Shown here: positions 51,075 through 58,830 of the stretch, in pieces
Numbering within the stretch: the stretch's first letter is position 1
Layout: every line of letters begins with the position of its first letter
NCBI RefSeq assembly: GCF_004801405.1
Contig: NZ_SSOB01000053.1
Location: 1-58,830, forward strand
Length of the DNA: 58,830 nt
Direction of reading: 5' to 3'
Source of the DNA: Cohnella fermenti
GTDB lineage: Bacteria; Bacillota; Bacilli; Paenibacillales; Paenibacillaceae
Notes under the pieces: generated by a model
What the model saw: the letters and a program-made list of their open reading frames with translations, nothing else
Databases searched by the model: none
What the model was told of the DNA's origin: nothing
Program-made: the position numbers and the translations under genes

Positions 51075-52010
51075 TTATGCTCCGCCGTTCCGGATTTTTT
51101 CCGCCCACTCGTCGATCTTCCGCAAGCGATGGTTAACGCCGGACTTGCTGACCTGTCCCTTCAGCATATCGCCGACTTCCTTCAAGTTCAAATCCGGGTG
51201 CTTCAGCCGGATCTCCGCGACTTCCCGAAGCTTGTCCGGCAAGTTCGCGAGACCGACCTCCTTCTCAAGCAGCTTGATGTTGTCGATCTGCCGCACCGCC
51301 GCACCGATCGTCTTATTAAGATTCGCCGTTTCGCAATTGACGATACGGTTGACGGAATTTCGCATATCCCGCATGATTCGAACGTCCTCGAACTTGAACA
51401 GCGCTTGGTGGGCCCCGATAATGCTTAGGAATTCGATGATTTTCTCGCCTTCCTTGATGTAAAGAATGAAGCCCTTCTTCCGTTCGATGAAGCGCGCGTT
51501 CAGTTGGAACTTGTTCGCCAGATCCACGAGCGCCTGGCAATGCTCCTCGTACATCGAAGCGATCTCAAGGTGGTAGGACGAGCCCTCCGGATTGTTGACG
51601 GACCCTCCCGCCAGGAAGGCCCCCCTCAGATAAGCGCGCTTGCAGCACGGCTTGCGCACCAATTCCTTGTCAATCGACGATTGGAAAAGAAACCCTTCGC
51701 TCGTGATCGTCAGTTCCTTCAGCAGCGCTTCCACGCCGACAGGTACCCTGACGATGTACACATTGTTCTTCTTAAGCCGCATTTTCTTCCGTACGAGCAG
51801 CTCGGTCGGAACCGCATAATGCTTCTTCAGCAATGTATACATCCTTCTCGAGATCGCGGCGTTCTCCGTCGAGATATCCAAGACAATCCGCTTGTTCGTC
51901 AACTGCACCGACCCGTTCATCCGAATAAGCGCGGACAGCTCCGCTTTCTCGCAGCACGGCTCCGCTTCGACCATCGTTAATTCTTTCTTCGTCAGGGCTG
52001 CGAAGGACAT
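51075..52010 (-). CDS. whiA: WhiA, LAGLIDADG-like DNA-binding protein
   Basis: Widespread Gram-positive protein linked to cell division, chromosome segregation and sporulation. Residues about 20-215 form the two degenerate LAGLIDADG homing-endonuclease-like repeats (CCEKAELSALIRMNGSV; CCKRAYLRGAFLAGGSVNNP), and the C-terminal helix-turn-helix domain reads LPDKLREVAEIRLKHPDLN followed by LKEVGDMLKGQVSKSGVNHR. Length 311 is standard. ATG at 52010, eight bases past the yvcK stop, has AGGGGTGA. Order yvcK-whiA-crh is conserved. Confidence 0.97.
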   Translation of the reverse strand: MSFAALTKKELTMVEAEPCCEKAELSALIRMNGSVQLTNKRIVLDISTENAAISRRMYTLLKKHYAVPTELLVRKKMRLKKNNVYIVRVPVGVEALLKELTITSEGFLFQSSIDKELVRKPCCKRAYLRGAFLAGGSVNNPEGSSYHLEIASMYEEHCQALVDLANKFQLNARFIERKKGFILYIKEGEKIIEFLSIIGAHQALFKFEDVRIMRDMRNSVNRIVNCETANLNKTIGAAVRQIDNIKLLEKEVGLANLPDKLREVAEIRLKHPDLNLKEVGDMLKGQVSKSGVNHRLRKIDEWAEKIRNGGA

Positions 52011-52016
52011 TCGCCA

Positions 52017-53018
52017 TCACCCCTTTCTGTTCTTCCAGTCGACCACCAGTTGGTAAATATGATTGCTCAGCTTGGCGGCATCGTGGCGCAGATAGGTCCG
52101 GAACAGCACAAGCGTGTCCGCGATTACCTTGTAGCCTCTGCGCGTGACTTCCTCCATATCCAGATGAACGGCGGTCGACCCTTGCTCTGCGTACATCTGG
52201 TGAACCTGGGCCGGAATCTCGCCGTCGTTCACGATCACATAATCGAACAATTGATGGCCGATGTGCGCCTGAACCGCCGCCAGATGATCGCTGACCGAAT
52301 AATTGTCTGTCTCTCCGGGCTGCGTCATAACGTTGCAGACGAAGATCTTGACCGCATCGCTCTTCACGATCGCGTCGGCCAGCTTGGGCACGAGCAGATT
52401 CGGAATGATGCTCGTGTACAAGGAACCCGGCCCCATCAGAATCGCGTCGGCCCGCGCGATCGCTTCGATCGCCTCGGGCAACGGCTCCACGTTGGCCGGT
52501 TCGATAAATACCCGCTTGATGGCGATTCCCGCCTTCGGAATCGTGGACTCGCCGACAACGATGCTCCCGTCCTCCATCTCCGCCTTGAGCACGATCGCCT
52601 GATTCGCGGCGGGAAGCACCCTCCCGCGAACGGCGAGCACCCGGCTCAGCTCGCGCACCCCGGCGACGAAGTCCCCGGAGATGTCGGTCATCGCGGCCAG
52701 AATCAAGTTGCCGAGGCTGTGCCCCGCCAGTCCCTTGCCGTTCAAGAAGCGGTACGAGAGCATGTCGGCGAGCAGCGGCTCCGCGTCCGCAAGCGCCGCG
52801 AGCACATTGCGGATGTCCCCCGGAGGCGGCATCTGCATCTCTTCCCGCAGGATGCCGGAGCTCCCTCCGTCATCCGCCACGGTAACAATCGCCGTAATGT
52901 CCAACGGCTTCTGCTTAAGGCCTCGAAGCATGACGGACAATCCCGTTCCGCCGCCGATGACGACGATACGAGGCAGATCCTTCTGCGATTGCGGACTCTC
53001 CGATGGATTCGGACTCAC
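52017..53018 (-). CDS. yvcK: YvcK/YbhK-family protein (UDP-sugar-binding, CofD-like)
   Basis: Needed in B. subtilis for growth on gluconeogenic carbon sources and for cell shape, and shown to bind UDP-sugars. The Rossmann-like start is RIVVIGGGTGLSVMLRGLK; VTVADDGGSSGILREE and PPPGDIRNVLAAL are family hallmarks, followed by GHSLGNLILAAM and the ILMGPGSLYTSIIPNLLV loop. Length 333 residues. The start is a GTG at 53018 behind GAGGTGAGG; no ATG is available nearby. rapZ ends nine bases upstream on the strand. Confidence 0.97.
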   Translation of the reverse strand: MSPNPSESPQSQKDLPRIVVIGGGTGLSVMLRGLKQKPLDITAIVTVADDGGSSGILREEMQMPPPGDIRNVLAALADAEPLLADMLSYRFLNGKGLAGHSLGNLILAAMTDISGDFVAGVRELSRVLAVRGRVLPAANQAIVLKAEMEDGSIVVGESTIPKAGIAIKRVFIEPANVEPLPEAIEAIARADAILMGPGSLYTSIIPNLLVPKLADAIVKSDAVKIFVCNVMTQPGETDNYSVSDHLAAVQAHIGHQLFDYVIVNDGEIPAQVHQMYAEQGSTAVHLDMEEVTRRGYKVIADTLVLFRTYLRHDAAKLSNHIYQLVVDWKNRKG

Positions 53019-53027
53019 AGCCTCACC

Positions 53028-53918
53028 TCACCCATGAAGATCACGATCAGCGTCACGATGGCTGACGCGCACCTTCTCGGTCTCACTCGAGCCGAGCATC
53101 CGACCGAGATATTCCGCCAGCGCCACCGAGCGGTGCTTGCCTCCGGTACAGCCGATTCCGATAACGACCTGACTTTTGCCCTCCTTATGGTAGAGCGGAA
53201 TCAGGTATTGCAGCATGTCGAGCAGCTTCGAGAGGAACGTCTGCGTCTCGGGCCACTTCATGACGTAATCGTACACTTCCGCGTTCTGGCCTGTCATCGG
53301 ACGCAGTTGCTCCACGTAATGCGGATTCGGCAGGAAACGCACGTCGAAGATCAGATCGGCGTCGATCGGAATGCCGTACTTGAAGCCGAACGAGGTGACG
53401 TTGATCGAGATGGAGCTGCGATCGAGGTTCGAGAATCGCGAGACGATTCTCTCCTTGAGCTGCGCCGGCTTCAGATTGCTCGTGTCGATAACCTGAGTCG
53501 CCCAGCCCTTCAGATCCTCCAGCAGCTTCCGTTCGTTCTGGATGCCGTCGAGCGGCATCCCCTCCGGAGCGAGCGGATGGCGGCGCCGACTCTCCTTGTA
53601 ACGTTGAACAAGGACGGAATCCGTCGCGTCGAGGAACAGAATCTCGTTATGAATCGTGAAGTGCTCGCGAATGTAATTCAGCGATTCCGACAACGCCGTG
53701 AAGAACTCCCGGCCGCGCAAGTCGATCACAAGCGCAACCTTGCCGATTCTCCCCTGCGACTGGTCGATCAGCTCGGCGAACTTCGGAATCAGTACGGGCG
53801 GCAAGTTATCGACGCAGAAGTATCCCAGATCTTCCATGCTCTGCACCGCTATCGTCTTACCCGCGCCGGACATCCCCGTTATGATGACCAGCGACGGCTT
53901 GGATGCGATCGTATCCAT
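53028..53918 (-). CDS. rapZ: RapZ/YvcJ, RNase adapter / nucleotide-binding protein
   Basis: P-loop protein of the RapZ family; the E. coli member controls glucosamine-6-phosphate synthase via small RNAs, and B. subtilis YvcJ hydrolyses nucleotides. Walker A is GMSGAGKT (about 15-22), Walker B-like VALVIDLRGREFF, and the conserved C-terminal domain has DVRFLPNPHYVEQLRP and IGIGCTGGKHRSVALAEYL. Length 296 from ATG 53918, which has GGAGGAGACC upstream. First gene of the rapZ-yvcK-whiA-crh operon. Confidence 0.96.
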   Translation of the reverse strand: MDTIASKPSLVIITGMSGAGKTIAVQSMEDLGYFCVDNLPPVLIPKFAELIDQSQGRIGKVALVIDLRGREFFTALSESLNYIREHFTIHNEILFLDATDSVLVQRYKESRRRHPLAPEGMPLDGIQNERKLLEDLKGWATQVIDTSNLKPAQLKERIVSRFSNLDRSSISINVTSFGFKYGIPIDADLIFDVRFLPNPHYVEQLRPMTGQNAEVYDYVMKWPETQTFLSKLLDMLQYLIPLYHKEGKSQVVIGIGCTGGKHRSVALAEYLGRMLGSSETEKVRVSHRDADRDLHG

Positions 53919-54009
53919 TCCGGTCTCCTCCACTTCTGTATCGTTAAGCAAGCTAAAGCAACAACGCCTGCGGCGGTTGGCGGTTGGTGATACTTGCGAT
54001 TCGCGGTTG

Positions 54010-54143
54010 GCGATTTTATGCCGTTTTTAGCATAGATGCGACAACTCGAGTCGTAATTTTCTCCATGTATGCTATTTTTCACATAGAATCGTCCAAGCTG
54101 CCCGTTATCGTGCTGCTCCAATGTGATTTTCCACATAAATTTC
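54010..54143. repeat. Four-module palindromic element, copy D (truncated, three modules)
   Basis: Only modules 2, 3 and 4 are present (centres about 54026, 54077 and 54129); the first is missing and short CGGTTGGC repeats (53970-54010) take its place. It lies between glcK and rapZ, both on the minus strand. Confidence 0.75.
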
Positions 54144-54188
54144 TGGCATCTAGCGGCATCGACAACTGGATCGGCGGGGTATTCCCCC

Positions 54189-54230
54189 AAAAAAAGCGCC
54201 CGCCCGTCCAAGTCCGACGGAGCAGGCGCT
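54189..54230 (-). terminator. Terminator of glcK
   Basis: AGCGCCTGCT...AGCGGGCGCT-type stem with an inner CCGTC/GACGG pair; seven T residues follow on the minus strand, six bases after the stop. Confidence 0.8.
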
Positions 54231-54235
54231 CTCCA

Positions 54236-55186
54236 TTATGCTCGAAGGAACAATCCCGCAGCGCCCACGACGCCTGCGTTATTGCCGAGCTCCGCGGCAA
54301 CGATGTCCACGCCCGCCGAGGCCGATTCCGGCGCCAGCTTGACGAACACGGAGCGAATCTGCTCGAACAGGAACTCCCCGGCCTTGCTGACCCCGCCGCC
54401 GATGATGAAGCGCTGCGGATTCGTCACAACCGCGACGGCGGCCATCGACTTGCCGAGGTAGAAGGCCGCCCGGCTGATGATGCGTTGCGCCGCTTCGTCG
54501 CCCGCCTTCGCGGCATCGAACACTTCCTTCGCCGCGATGTTCGGCACGATCGAGAGCGATGTCCGATCCCCGCGCTCCACCGCATCCTTCGCCATTCGGA
54601 TAATTCCGGTCGCGGAAGAGACCGTCTCGAGGCAGCCCATGCGGCCGCAGCCGCATTGAATCGCTTCAAGGTCCGGCACGACAGACATGTGGCCGAGCTC
54701 CCCGGCCATTCCCTTGAAGCCTTCCAGCAGGCGGCCGTTCACGATAATGCCCCCGCCGACGCCCGTTCCGAGCGTGTAGCAGACGCAATGCTCGACCCCG
54801 CGGCCGGCGCCTCCCCATACTTCCCCAAGCGCTGCCACGTTGGCATCGTTGTTGATCTTGATCGGCTTGCTCAGCTTCTCCTCCATGATCTGCTTCACCG
54901 GCACATTCTTGAAGGGAAGATTCGGCGAGAAGTCGATAATCCCATTCGGAATGTCCAGGAAACCGGCGATGCCGATTCCGACGCCTTGGACGGCTTCCCA
55001 CTCTTCCGTGCCGGGAACGACGAGCTCCTTCACATATGCCGCAATATTGCTAAGAACGGCATCCGCGCCCTGGTCCGTCTGAGTCGGACCTTCATGGGTG
55101 CGGAGCAATTCCCCCGCGGCATTGCACAATCCGATCTTGATGGCGGTTCCGCCCAGATCGACGCCAACATACAAAGCTTGAGACAT
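54236..55186 (-). CDS. glcK: Glucokinase, ROK family
   Basis: ATP-dependent phosphorylation of glucose (often also mannose-type sugars at low rate), feeding glycolysis. N-terminal ATP site YVGVDLGGTAIKIGL, substrate loop INNDANVAALGE, the second phosphate loop LGTGVGGGIIVNG, the GHMSV histidine, the zinc motif CGCGRMGCLE and the late IIGGGVSKAGEFL are all present. Length 316 from ATG 55186 with GAGGTG upstream. It sits between trxB and rapZ in place of the NUDIX gene yvcI of B. subtilis, and ends with its own terminator. Confidence 0.95.
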   Translation of the reverse strand: MSQALYVGVDLGGTAIKIGLCNAAGELLRTHEGPTQTDQGADAVLSNIAAYVKELVVPGTEEWEAVQGVGIGIAGFLDIPNGIIDFSPNLPFKNVPVKQIMEEKLSKPIKINNDANVAALGEVWGGAGRGVEHCVCYTLGTGVGGGIIVNGRLLEGFKGMAGELGHMSVVPDLEAIQCGCGRMGCLETVSSATGIIRMAKDAVERGDRTSLSIVPNIAAKEVFDAAKAGDEAAQRIISRAAFYLGKSMAAVAVVTNPQRFIIGGGVSKAGEFLFEQIRSVFVKLAPESASAGVDIVAAELGNNAGVVGAAGLFLRA

Positions 55187-55267
55187 AATGGTAGACACCT
55201 CGAATGGATAATGATATCGGTAATGCGATGAGGAACGCCCGTCGATCGCGCCGAGCGTCCGACTTGA

Positions 55268-56197
55268 TTAGCGAACGGGCACTTCTTCCAGGAATTTCTC
55301 GCAATCGAGAGCCGCCATACAGCCGCTGCCCGCTGCGGTAATCGCCTGACGGTACTTCGTATCCTGTACGTCGCCGCAAGCGAATACCCCTTCGACGCTC
55401 GTCTCCGAAGAGTCCGGCTTCGTCACGATATAGCCGTGCTCATCCGTCTCGACCTGACCGCCCAGGAACTTCGTATTCGGCGTATGCCCGATGGCCACGA
55501 AGACGCCGTGCGCTTCGAGCAGCTCTTCTTCGCCCGTCGCGTTGTTGCGCACCTTCAGGCCGGTAACGCCATGCTCGCCCGCCACGACTTCCAGCGGCGT
55601 GCGGTTCAAGCCCCAGCTCACCTTCGGGTTCTCCTTCACGCGGTCTTGCATGATTTTCGACGCGCGAAGCTCGTCGCGTCGGTGCACAAGCGTCAGCTCC
55701 GATGCGAAGCGCGTCAGGAAGTTCGCTTCCTCCATAGCAGAGTCGCCGCCGCCCACGACAATGATCTTCTTGTTGCGGAAGAAGAAGCCGTCGCAAGTGG
55801 CGCAAGTGCTGACGCCTCGGCCCACGTTGTCCTTCTCCCCCGGAATGCCGAGATACCTCGCCGAAGCTCCGGTCGAGATGATCAGCGTCTCCGCCGTCAG
55901 CGTCTCCCCGCCTTCCAGGTTCAACGTGAACGGCCGCTTCGCCAGCTCCACCGAGTTGATCCAGCCCGTGCGGAACTCGGCTCCAAATCGCTCCGCTTGC
56001 TTGCGCATATTGGCCATCAGATCCGGCCCCATGATGCCTTCCGGGAAGCCGGGGAAGTTCTCGACTTCCGTCGTCGTCGTCAATTGGCCTCCCGGCTCCG
56101 GACCTTCGATGACAAGCGGATTCAGATTGGCCCGCGCCAGGTAGATCGCCGCCGTGAGGCCCGCCGGTCCCGTGCCGATTACGATACTCTTATACAT
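55268..56197 (-). CDS. trxB: Thioredoxin reductase
   Basis: NADPH-dependent FAD enzyme reducing thioredoxin. The 309-residue low-molecular-weight type has the FAD motif VIGTGPAGLTAAIYLARA (GxGxxG), redox-active CATC (Cys 132 and 135, STCATCDGFFF), the NADPH motif VVGGGDSAMEEANFL with the HRR loop (LVHRRDELRAS), and GVFACGDVQD near the C-terminus. ATG at 56197 has AAGGAGAGAG. The upstream neighbour is the TPR protein, as in B. subtilis yvcD-trxB. Confidence 0.97.
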   Translation of the reverse strand: MYKSIVIGTGPAGLTAAIYLARANLNPLVIEGPEPGGQLTTTTEVENFPGFPEGIMGPDLMANMRKQAERFGAEFRTGWINSVELAKRPFTLNLEGGETLTAETLIISTGASARYLGIPGEKDNVGRGVSTCATCDGFFFRNKKIIVVGGGDSAMEEANFLTRFASELTLVHRRDELRASKIMQDRVKENPKVSWGLNRTPLEVVAGEHGVTGLKVRNNATGEEELLEAHGVFVAIGHTPNTKFLGGQVETDEHGYIVTKPDSSETSVEGVFACGDVQDTKYRQAITAAGSGCMAALDCEKFLEEVPVR

Positions 56198-56475
56198 AAG
56201 TCTCTCTCCTTCTGAATATGCAGCCCGAAGGACGAATGCCGTCTGAATGCCTGAGTCGCACCGCAACCGCTGCCGCCCCTCGAACTGTAACCATTATCCT
56301 AACAGTACAACCATTCTACCAGTCCGCTCCCGGTTCCACAAGCCCGCAGGGTCTGCCGCCGCGCCGGGCATCAGGCATCCTTGACGCTGCCGCACGTCGA
56401 AGGCACTCCCCCATGCAACCCCCATGTCACAGGCATTGTCGCTCTCGCCGGCGTCTTCCCACTCTCTCCCGCTCG

Positions 56476-58221
56476 CTACTGCAGCACGGGCAACTGGGGA
56501 ATCGTCAGCACCTGCTTCATCTTCTCGCGAATGCCGCACGCCTCGTCGATTCGGTTCACGTACCGGCTGATGCTTGCCTGCGAAGCATCGTAACGGGCGA
56601 CGAGGTCGTGGTACGTAATCGTCTGACGGTGCATCTTCGCCGTCCAATATTCGAGCGCGGCCGCCCATCCGGACGACTTGATCAGCTTCGGGACGTTCGG
56701 ATACACGCGCGAGAGGTAATCGACCCACAGCGTCATCATGTCGTGCTGCTGGATCACGTCGTACCTTCCCGACATCTGCTCCATCGCCTTCTCGAGCACC
56801 GCCTGCCAGGCGCTGTCCCACACGGGAAGTCTCGGCGCCTTGCGCTTCGCTTCCAGGATGATCAGGCGGCCTCCGAATTGCACATGCAGCGCGTCGTTCA
56901 CCCCGATCGAGCGGAGCACGAGCACGGCGACCCGCTTCAGCTCGTCTTCCTCCTTCGGGTCAAGCAAGAACGTCTTCAAGGCTTCGATCACCTCGGCATC
57001 GGCCACAAGCCCGAGCGCCTGAATGACCTGCACCTTCGTCTTCCGGTCTCCATGGCGCAGCGCCCAGAAGAAGGACGAACGAATGAGCGGGTCCTGCTTC
57101 AGCGCCCCCGGCAGCAGCTCCGGCGATTCCGTCCACTTCCGGAACTGCTCGTCGAACGGGAGATGATAATGGTAATGCGTCGGCGGCGAATCTTCTCCCA
57201 TCCTCATCTTGACCAGCTTCTTCAAGTAGAACGCCGGCACCTCCGAGGTGCGGTCCAGCCTCTCCGCCTGCTGCCAATGGCGCTGCGCGTCGTCGTAGCG
57301 GCCGACGTTGGCAGCCGCCACGGCCGCGAAATGATGCAGGCTCGCTTCTCCGGAGAGCTCGCTCGAGCGAAGCAGGCGCCGGAAGTGGCCGTATGCTTCG
57401 GCATGGCGGCCGACGATCCCGAGCGTCGTGGACAGCTTGAAGACGTGCTCGGGGTGGAAGGGCACCGTCTTGAGCAGCAGCACAAGCAAGTCCTCCAGCT
57501 CCGCGTCCTTGTTCGAATGCTGGTAGAAAATCGCCAGGTTGCACAAGGCGTGCAGGTTGCCCGGCTCCGCTTCCAGCACTTCTCGGATCGTCAGGATGGA
57601 CTTGTCGAACATCCCCATATAGTAGTATGCCAATCCGAGGTTATTCCTCGCCGCGAGGAAGTCCGGCTGCCTCGCGATAATCTCCTCCAGGAGACGGACC
57701 GCTTCCGCGAAGCGCCCCGCCTCGAGCAGCTCGCGCGCCTTGTCGTGCGCGTAGACGTTCTCCTTCGACTTGATCGTCGACAGCGGAGCCGGACGGTTCA
57801 GCTCATAGCGCAGCAGCTCGAGCAGTTCATCCGCCTCATCGAGGAATTGCCCCTCCTCGTCCGTCTCGAGATACCGCACAAGCGCCTTCTCCGCATCCTC
57901 GTACTTCTCCATATTGGCATAGTTGTTCGCCAGGTAGTAGTGGCATTCCGTCATCGACGGGTCGACCCGTTCGAGGACGGAGCGCAGCACGTCGTTCGAT
58001 TCCTCGTACCGCCCCATCTCCGAGAGAATGCCCGCCATATTGCAGTGATTCACCGGATTGTTCGGCTCATACTCGACGGCGCGCCGGAAGTACTTGAGTG
58101 CCTTGTCGTAATGATACCGATCGAGCGATTGAACCGCCCGTTCGAAGAAGAACGTCGCATCCAGAGAGAGAGGAATCACTTTCTTGCGCCGCTTCTTGAC
58201 CGCCTGCTTGCTTGGGTTCAT
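56476..58221 (-). CDS. Tetratricopeptide-repeat protein, YvcD-like
   Basis: A 581-residue cytoplasmic protein without signal peptide. A lysine-rich start (KQAVKKRRKKV) precedes TPR units: DRYHYDKALKYFRRAVEYEP, MAGILSEMGRYEESNDVLRS, NYANMEKYEDAEKALVRYLE, then LGLAYYYMGMFDKSILTIRE and further helices to about residue 330. The C-terminal third has HEAT-like helices and ends in a helix-turn-helix-like ATYHDL-type segment (YDASQASISRYVNRIDEA). TPR domains mediate protein contacts; the partner is unknown. ATG at 58221 has GGGAGGTG. Synteny with B. subtilis yvcD next to trxB supports the name. Confidence 0.85.
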   Translation of the reverse strand: MNPSKQAVKKRRKKVIPLSLDATFFFERAVQSLDRYHYDKALKYFRRAVEYEPNNPVNHCNMAGILSEMGRYEESNDVLRSVLERVDPSMTECHYYLANNYANMEKYEDAEKALVRYLETDEEGQFLDEADELLELLRYELNRPAPLSTIKSKENVYAHDKARELLEAGRFAEAVRLLEEIIARQPDFLAARNNLGLAYYYMGMFDKSILTIREVLEAEPGNLHALCNLAIFYQHSNKDAELEDLLVLLLKTVPFHPEHVFKLSTTLGIVGRHAEAYGHFRRLLRSSELSGEASLHHFAAVAAANVGRYDDAQRHWQQAERLDRTSEVPAFYLKKLVKMRMGEDSPPTHYHYHLPFDEQFRKWTESPELLPGALKQDPLIRSSFFWALRHGDRKTKVQVIQALGLVADAEVIEALKTFLLDPKEEDELKRVAVLVLRSIGVNDALHVQFGGRLIILEAKRKAPRLPVWDSAWQAVLEKAMEQMSGRYDVIQQHDMMTLWVDYLSRVYPNVPKLIKSSGWAAALEYWTAKMHRQTITYHDLVARYDASQASISRYVNRIDEACGIREKMKQVLTIPQLPVLQ

Positions 58222-58403
58222 CCGCAAGGCACCTCCCCGAGACGATTGATGATTCCGTTCGCAGGTTCCGACGGCCGCTTCCGGTAGCCGCCTCCACTAA
58301 TCGATTCCGACAGCGACAGCCGAGCCGCCGCCGCTTCCAACCGCAACCCAGGCCGCTTGTTCCGTTCCCATCTCCGACATCTCTGCCGGATAACTCACCA
58401 CCG

Positions 58404-58432
58404 ATTATAACACAGCGCACCCTTCCTTAAAA
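58404..58432 (-). promoter_or_regulatory. Possible promoter of the TPR gene
   Basis: On the minus strand TGTTATAAT gives a perfect -10 with extension; the -35 at 17 bp (TTTTAA) is poor. About 185 bp upstream of the coding start. Confidence 0.45.
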
Positions 58433-58575
58433 CAAACAAGAAAAACCGTCAGGGCAGATCGCACTGACAATTCCTTTGATTCGGCGGATATCCAAAATGC
58501 TGCACTCGTGCTCACAGGCGTCTTGCGGGATAACCTCCGCTCTCATCGCAAGCTCCCGCGCCACAGGTGATTCGC

Positions 58576-58656
58576 GTATGTGGTTCGCCTACTCGGCTCG
58601 CACATGTAGTTTCGCATATGTGGTTACATATGTGGTTCGCATCATATGTGGTTCGT
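58576..58656. repeat. Array of ATATGTGGTTCGC-like units
   Basis: GTATGTGGTTCGCC, CATGTAGTTTCGC, ATATGTGGTTACA, ATATGTGGTTCGCA and ATATGTGGTTCGTG occur within 80 bp. The word TATGTGGTT is also the left arm of modules in the palindromic element, so the array may derive from it. The rest of 58222-58560 holds only the possible TPR-gene promoter. Confidence 0.6.
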
Positions 58657-58690
58657 GTCGCTGGACCGGTCTTTGGCGATTTGCTGCCTG

Positions 58691-58709
58691 CAATTCGCGA
58701 TTTTATGGT
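58691..58709. repeat. Edge of a palindromic element, copy E, broken by the group II intron
   Basis: CAATTCGCGATTTTATG has the same GCGATTTTATG that opens module 1 of copies A and B. The sequence then switches to the intron end at about 58710; the remainder of the element would lie beyond the intron, outside the window. Confidence 0.5.
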
Positions 58710-58710
58710 C

Positions 58711-58830
58711 GAGTAGGTAGGGCCTCTCCTTTCGAGGATTGTGCCCGTCCCCCTCACAGATCCGTACGTGCGGAATTCCCGCATACGGCTCTTCGACGCA
58801 TCTTTCACAGAATGGTTATTTGTAGATATC
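58711..58830 (-). mobile_element. 3' end of a group II intron (domains V and VI), cut by the window
   Basis: On the minus strand GAGCCGTATGCGGG...CCGCACGTACGGATC (58791-58759) is a 33-base domain V: the AGC catalytic triad, lower stem GCCGTA/TACGG, CG bulge and short apical loop. GTGAGGGGGACGGGC and a second hairpin (domain VI) follow, ending CCTACTCGAC near 58711, the usual 3' terminus. The reverse-transcriptase gene, if present, lies beyond the right edge; GATATCTACAAATAA at the edge might be its last codons. Confidence 0.8.

Noticed and set aside
58438..58476. ACCGTCAGGG...CACTGAC hairpin similar to the stem at 35488
   Set aside because: The stem is only five pairs with a large loop and no T-run; the resemblance to the other stem is too weak to call a feature.

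Overview
The window reads as chromosomal DNA of a high-GC, spore-forming member of the Paenibacillaceae (Cohnella/Paenibacillus-like). Evidence: the core gene order (secG-rnr-smpB-ssrA, the cggR-gapA-pgk-tpiA-gpmI-eno operon, clpP, and yvcD-trxB-glcK-rapZ-yvcK-whiA-crh) follows the Bacillus subtilis chromosome; a sporulation checkpoint gene (sda) is present; and the sugar genes are typical of Paenibacillaceae (YesM/YesN-type two-component pair, LplB/LplC-type ABC importer, several glycoside hydrolases). The species cannot be fixed from sequence reading alone.

Layout. 1-660 is an AT-richer, scarred stretch: a possible IS200/IS605-type end, a HEPN-like gene fragment, and a duplicated 3' end of ssrA that looks like an attachment-site scar. 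863-1892 holds ssrA (tmRNA) and smpB. 2070-5820 holds a DesK/NarL-type two-component pair, a small membrane protein and a stand-alone pyrB, lying between smpB and rnr. 5995-9512 is rnr (with a very long basic low-complexity tail) and secG. 9660-12045 is a WYL regulator divergent from an MFS exporter. 12046-13026 is non-coding and full of repeats. 13027-13785 is a sugar-isomerase-like TIM barrel. 14040-18640 is a two-component system plus a three-gene ABC transporter of the peptide-antibiotic immunity type; both transcription units carry the same 11-bp-spaced direct repeat upstream. 18789-39665 is a ten-gene polysaccharide or N-glycan utilisation locus: two GH38 alpha-mannosidases, a GH125 exo-alpha-1,6-mannosidase, a clan GH-A hydrolase, a GH3 beta-glycosidase, an ABC importer and its YesM/YesN-type regulators. 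39876-47025 is the glycolytic operon with a readable CggR operator and promoter. 47263-48658 is tRNA-Arg, clpP under a CtsR box, and sda. 49730-58221 is a SIMPL-domain protein, then the crh-whiA-yvcK-rapZ cluster, glcK, trxB and a TPR protein. The right edge enters the 3' end of a group II intron.

How the genes work together. The mannosidase locus would sense an oligosaccharide, import it by a binding-protein-dependent ABC system (the ATPase is not in this window) and trim alpha-mannose, with the GH-A and GH3 enzymes acting on beta-linkages. Released sugar would feed glucokinase and the glycolytic operon. An HPr-like protein at the crh locus and the CggR switch are the visible links to carbon regulation.

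The most unusual feature is a dispersed intergenic element of about 185 bp. It has four near-palindromic modules spaced about 51 bp apart, with the outer and inner modules arranged as inverted pairs. There are three full copies, one truncated copy, and one copy edge broken by the group II intron; every copy lies next to a tandem-repeat array.
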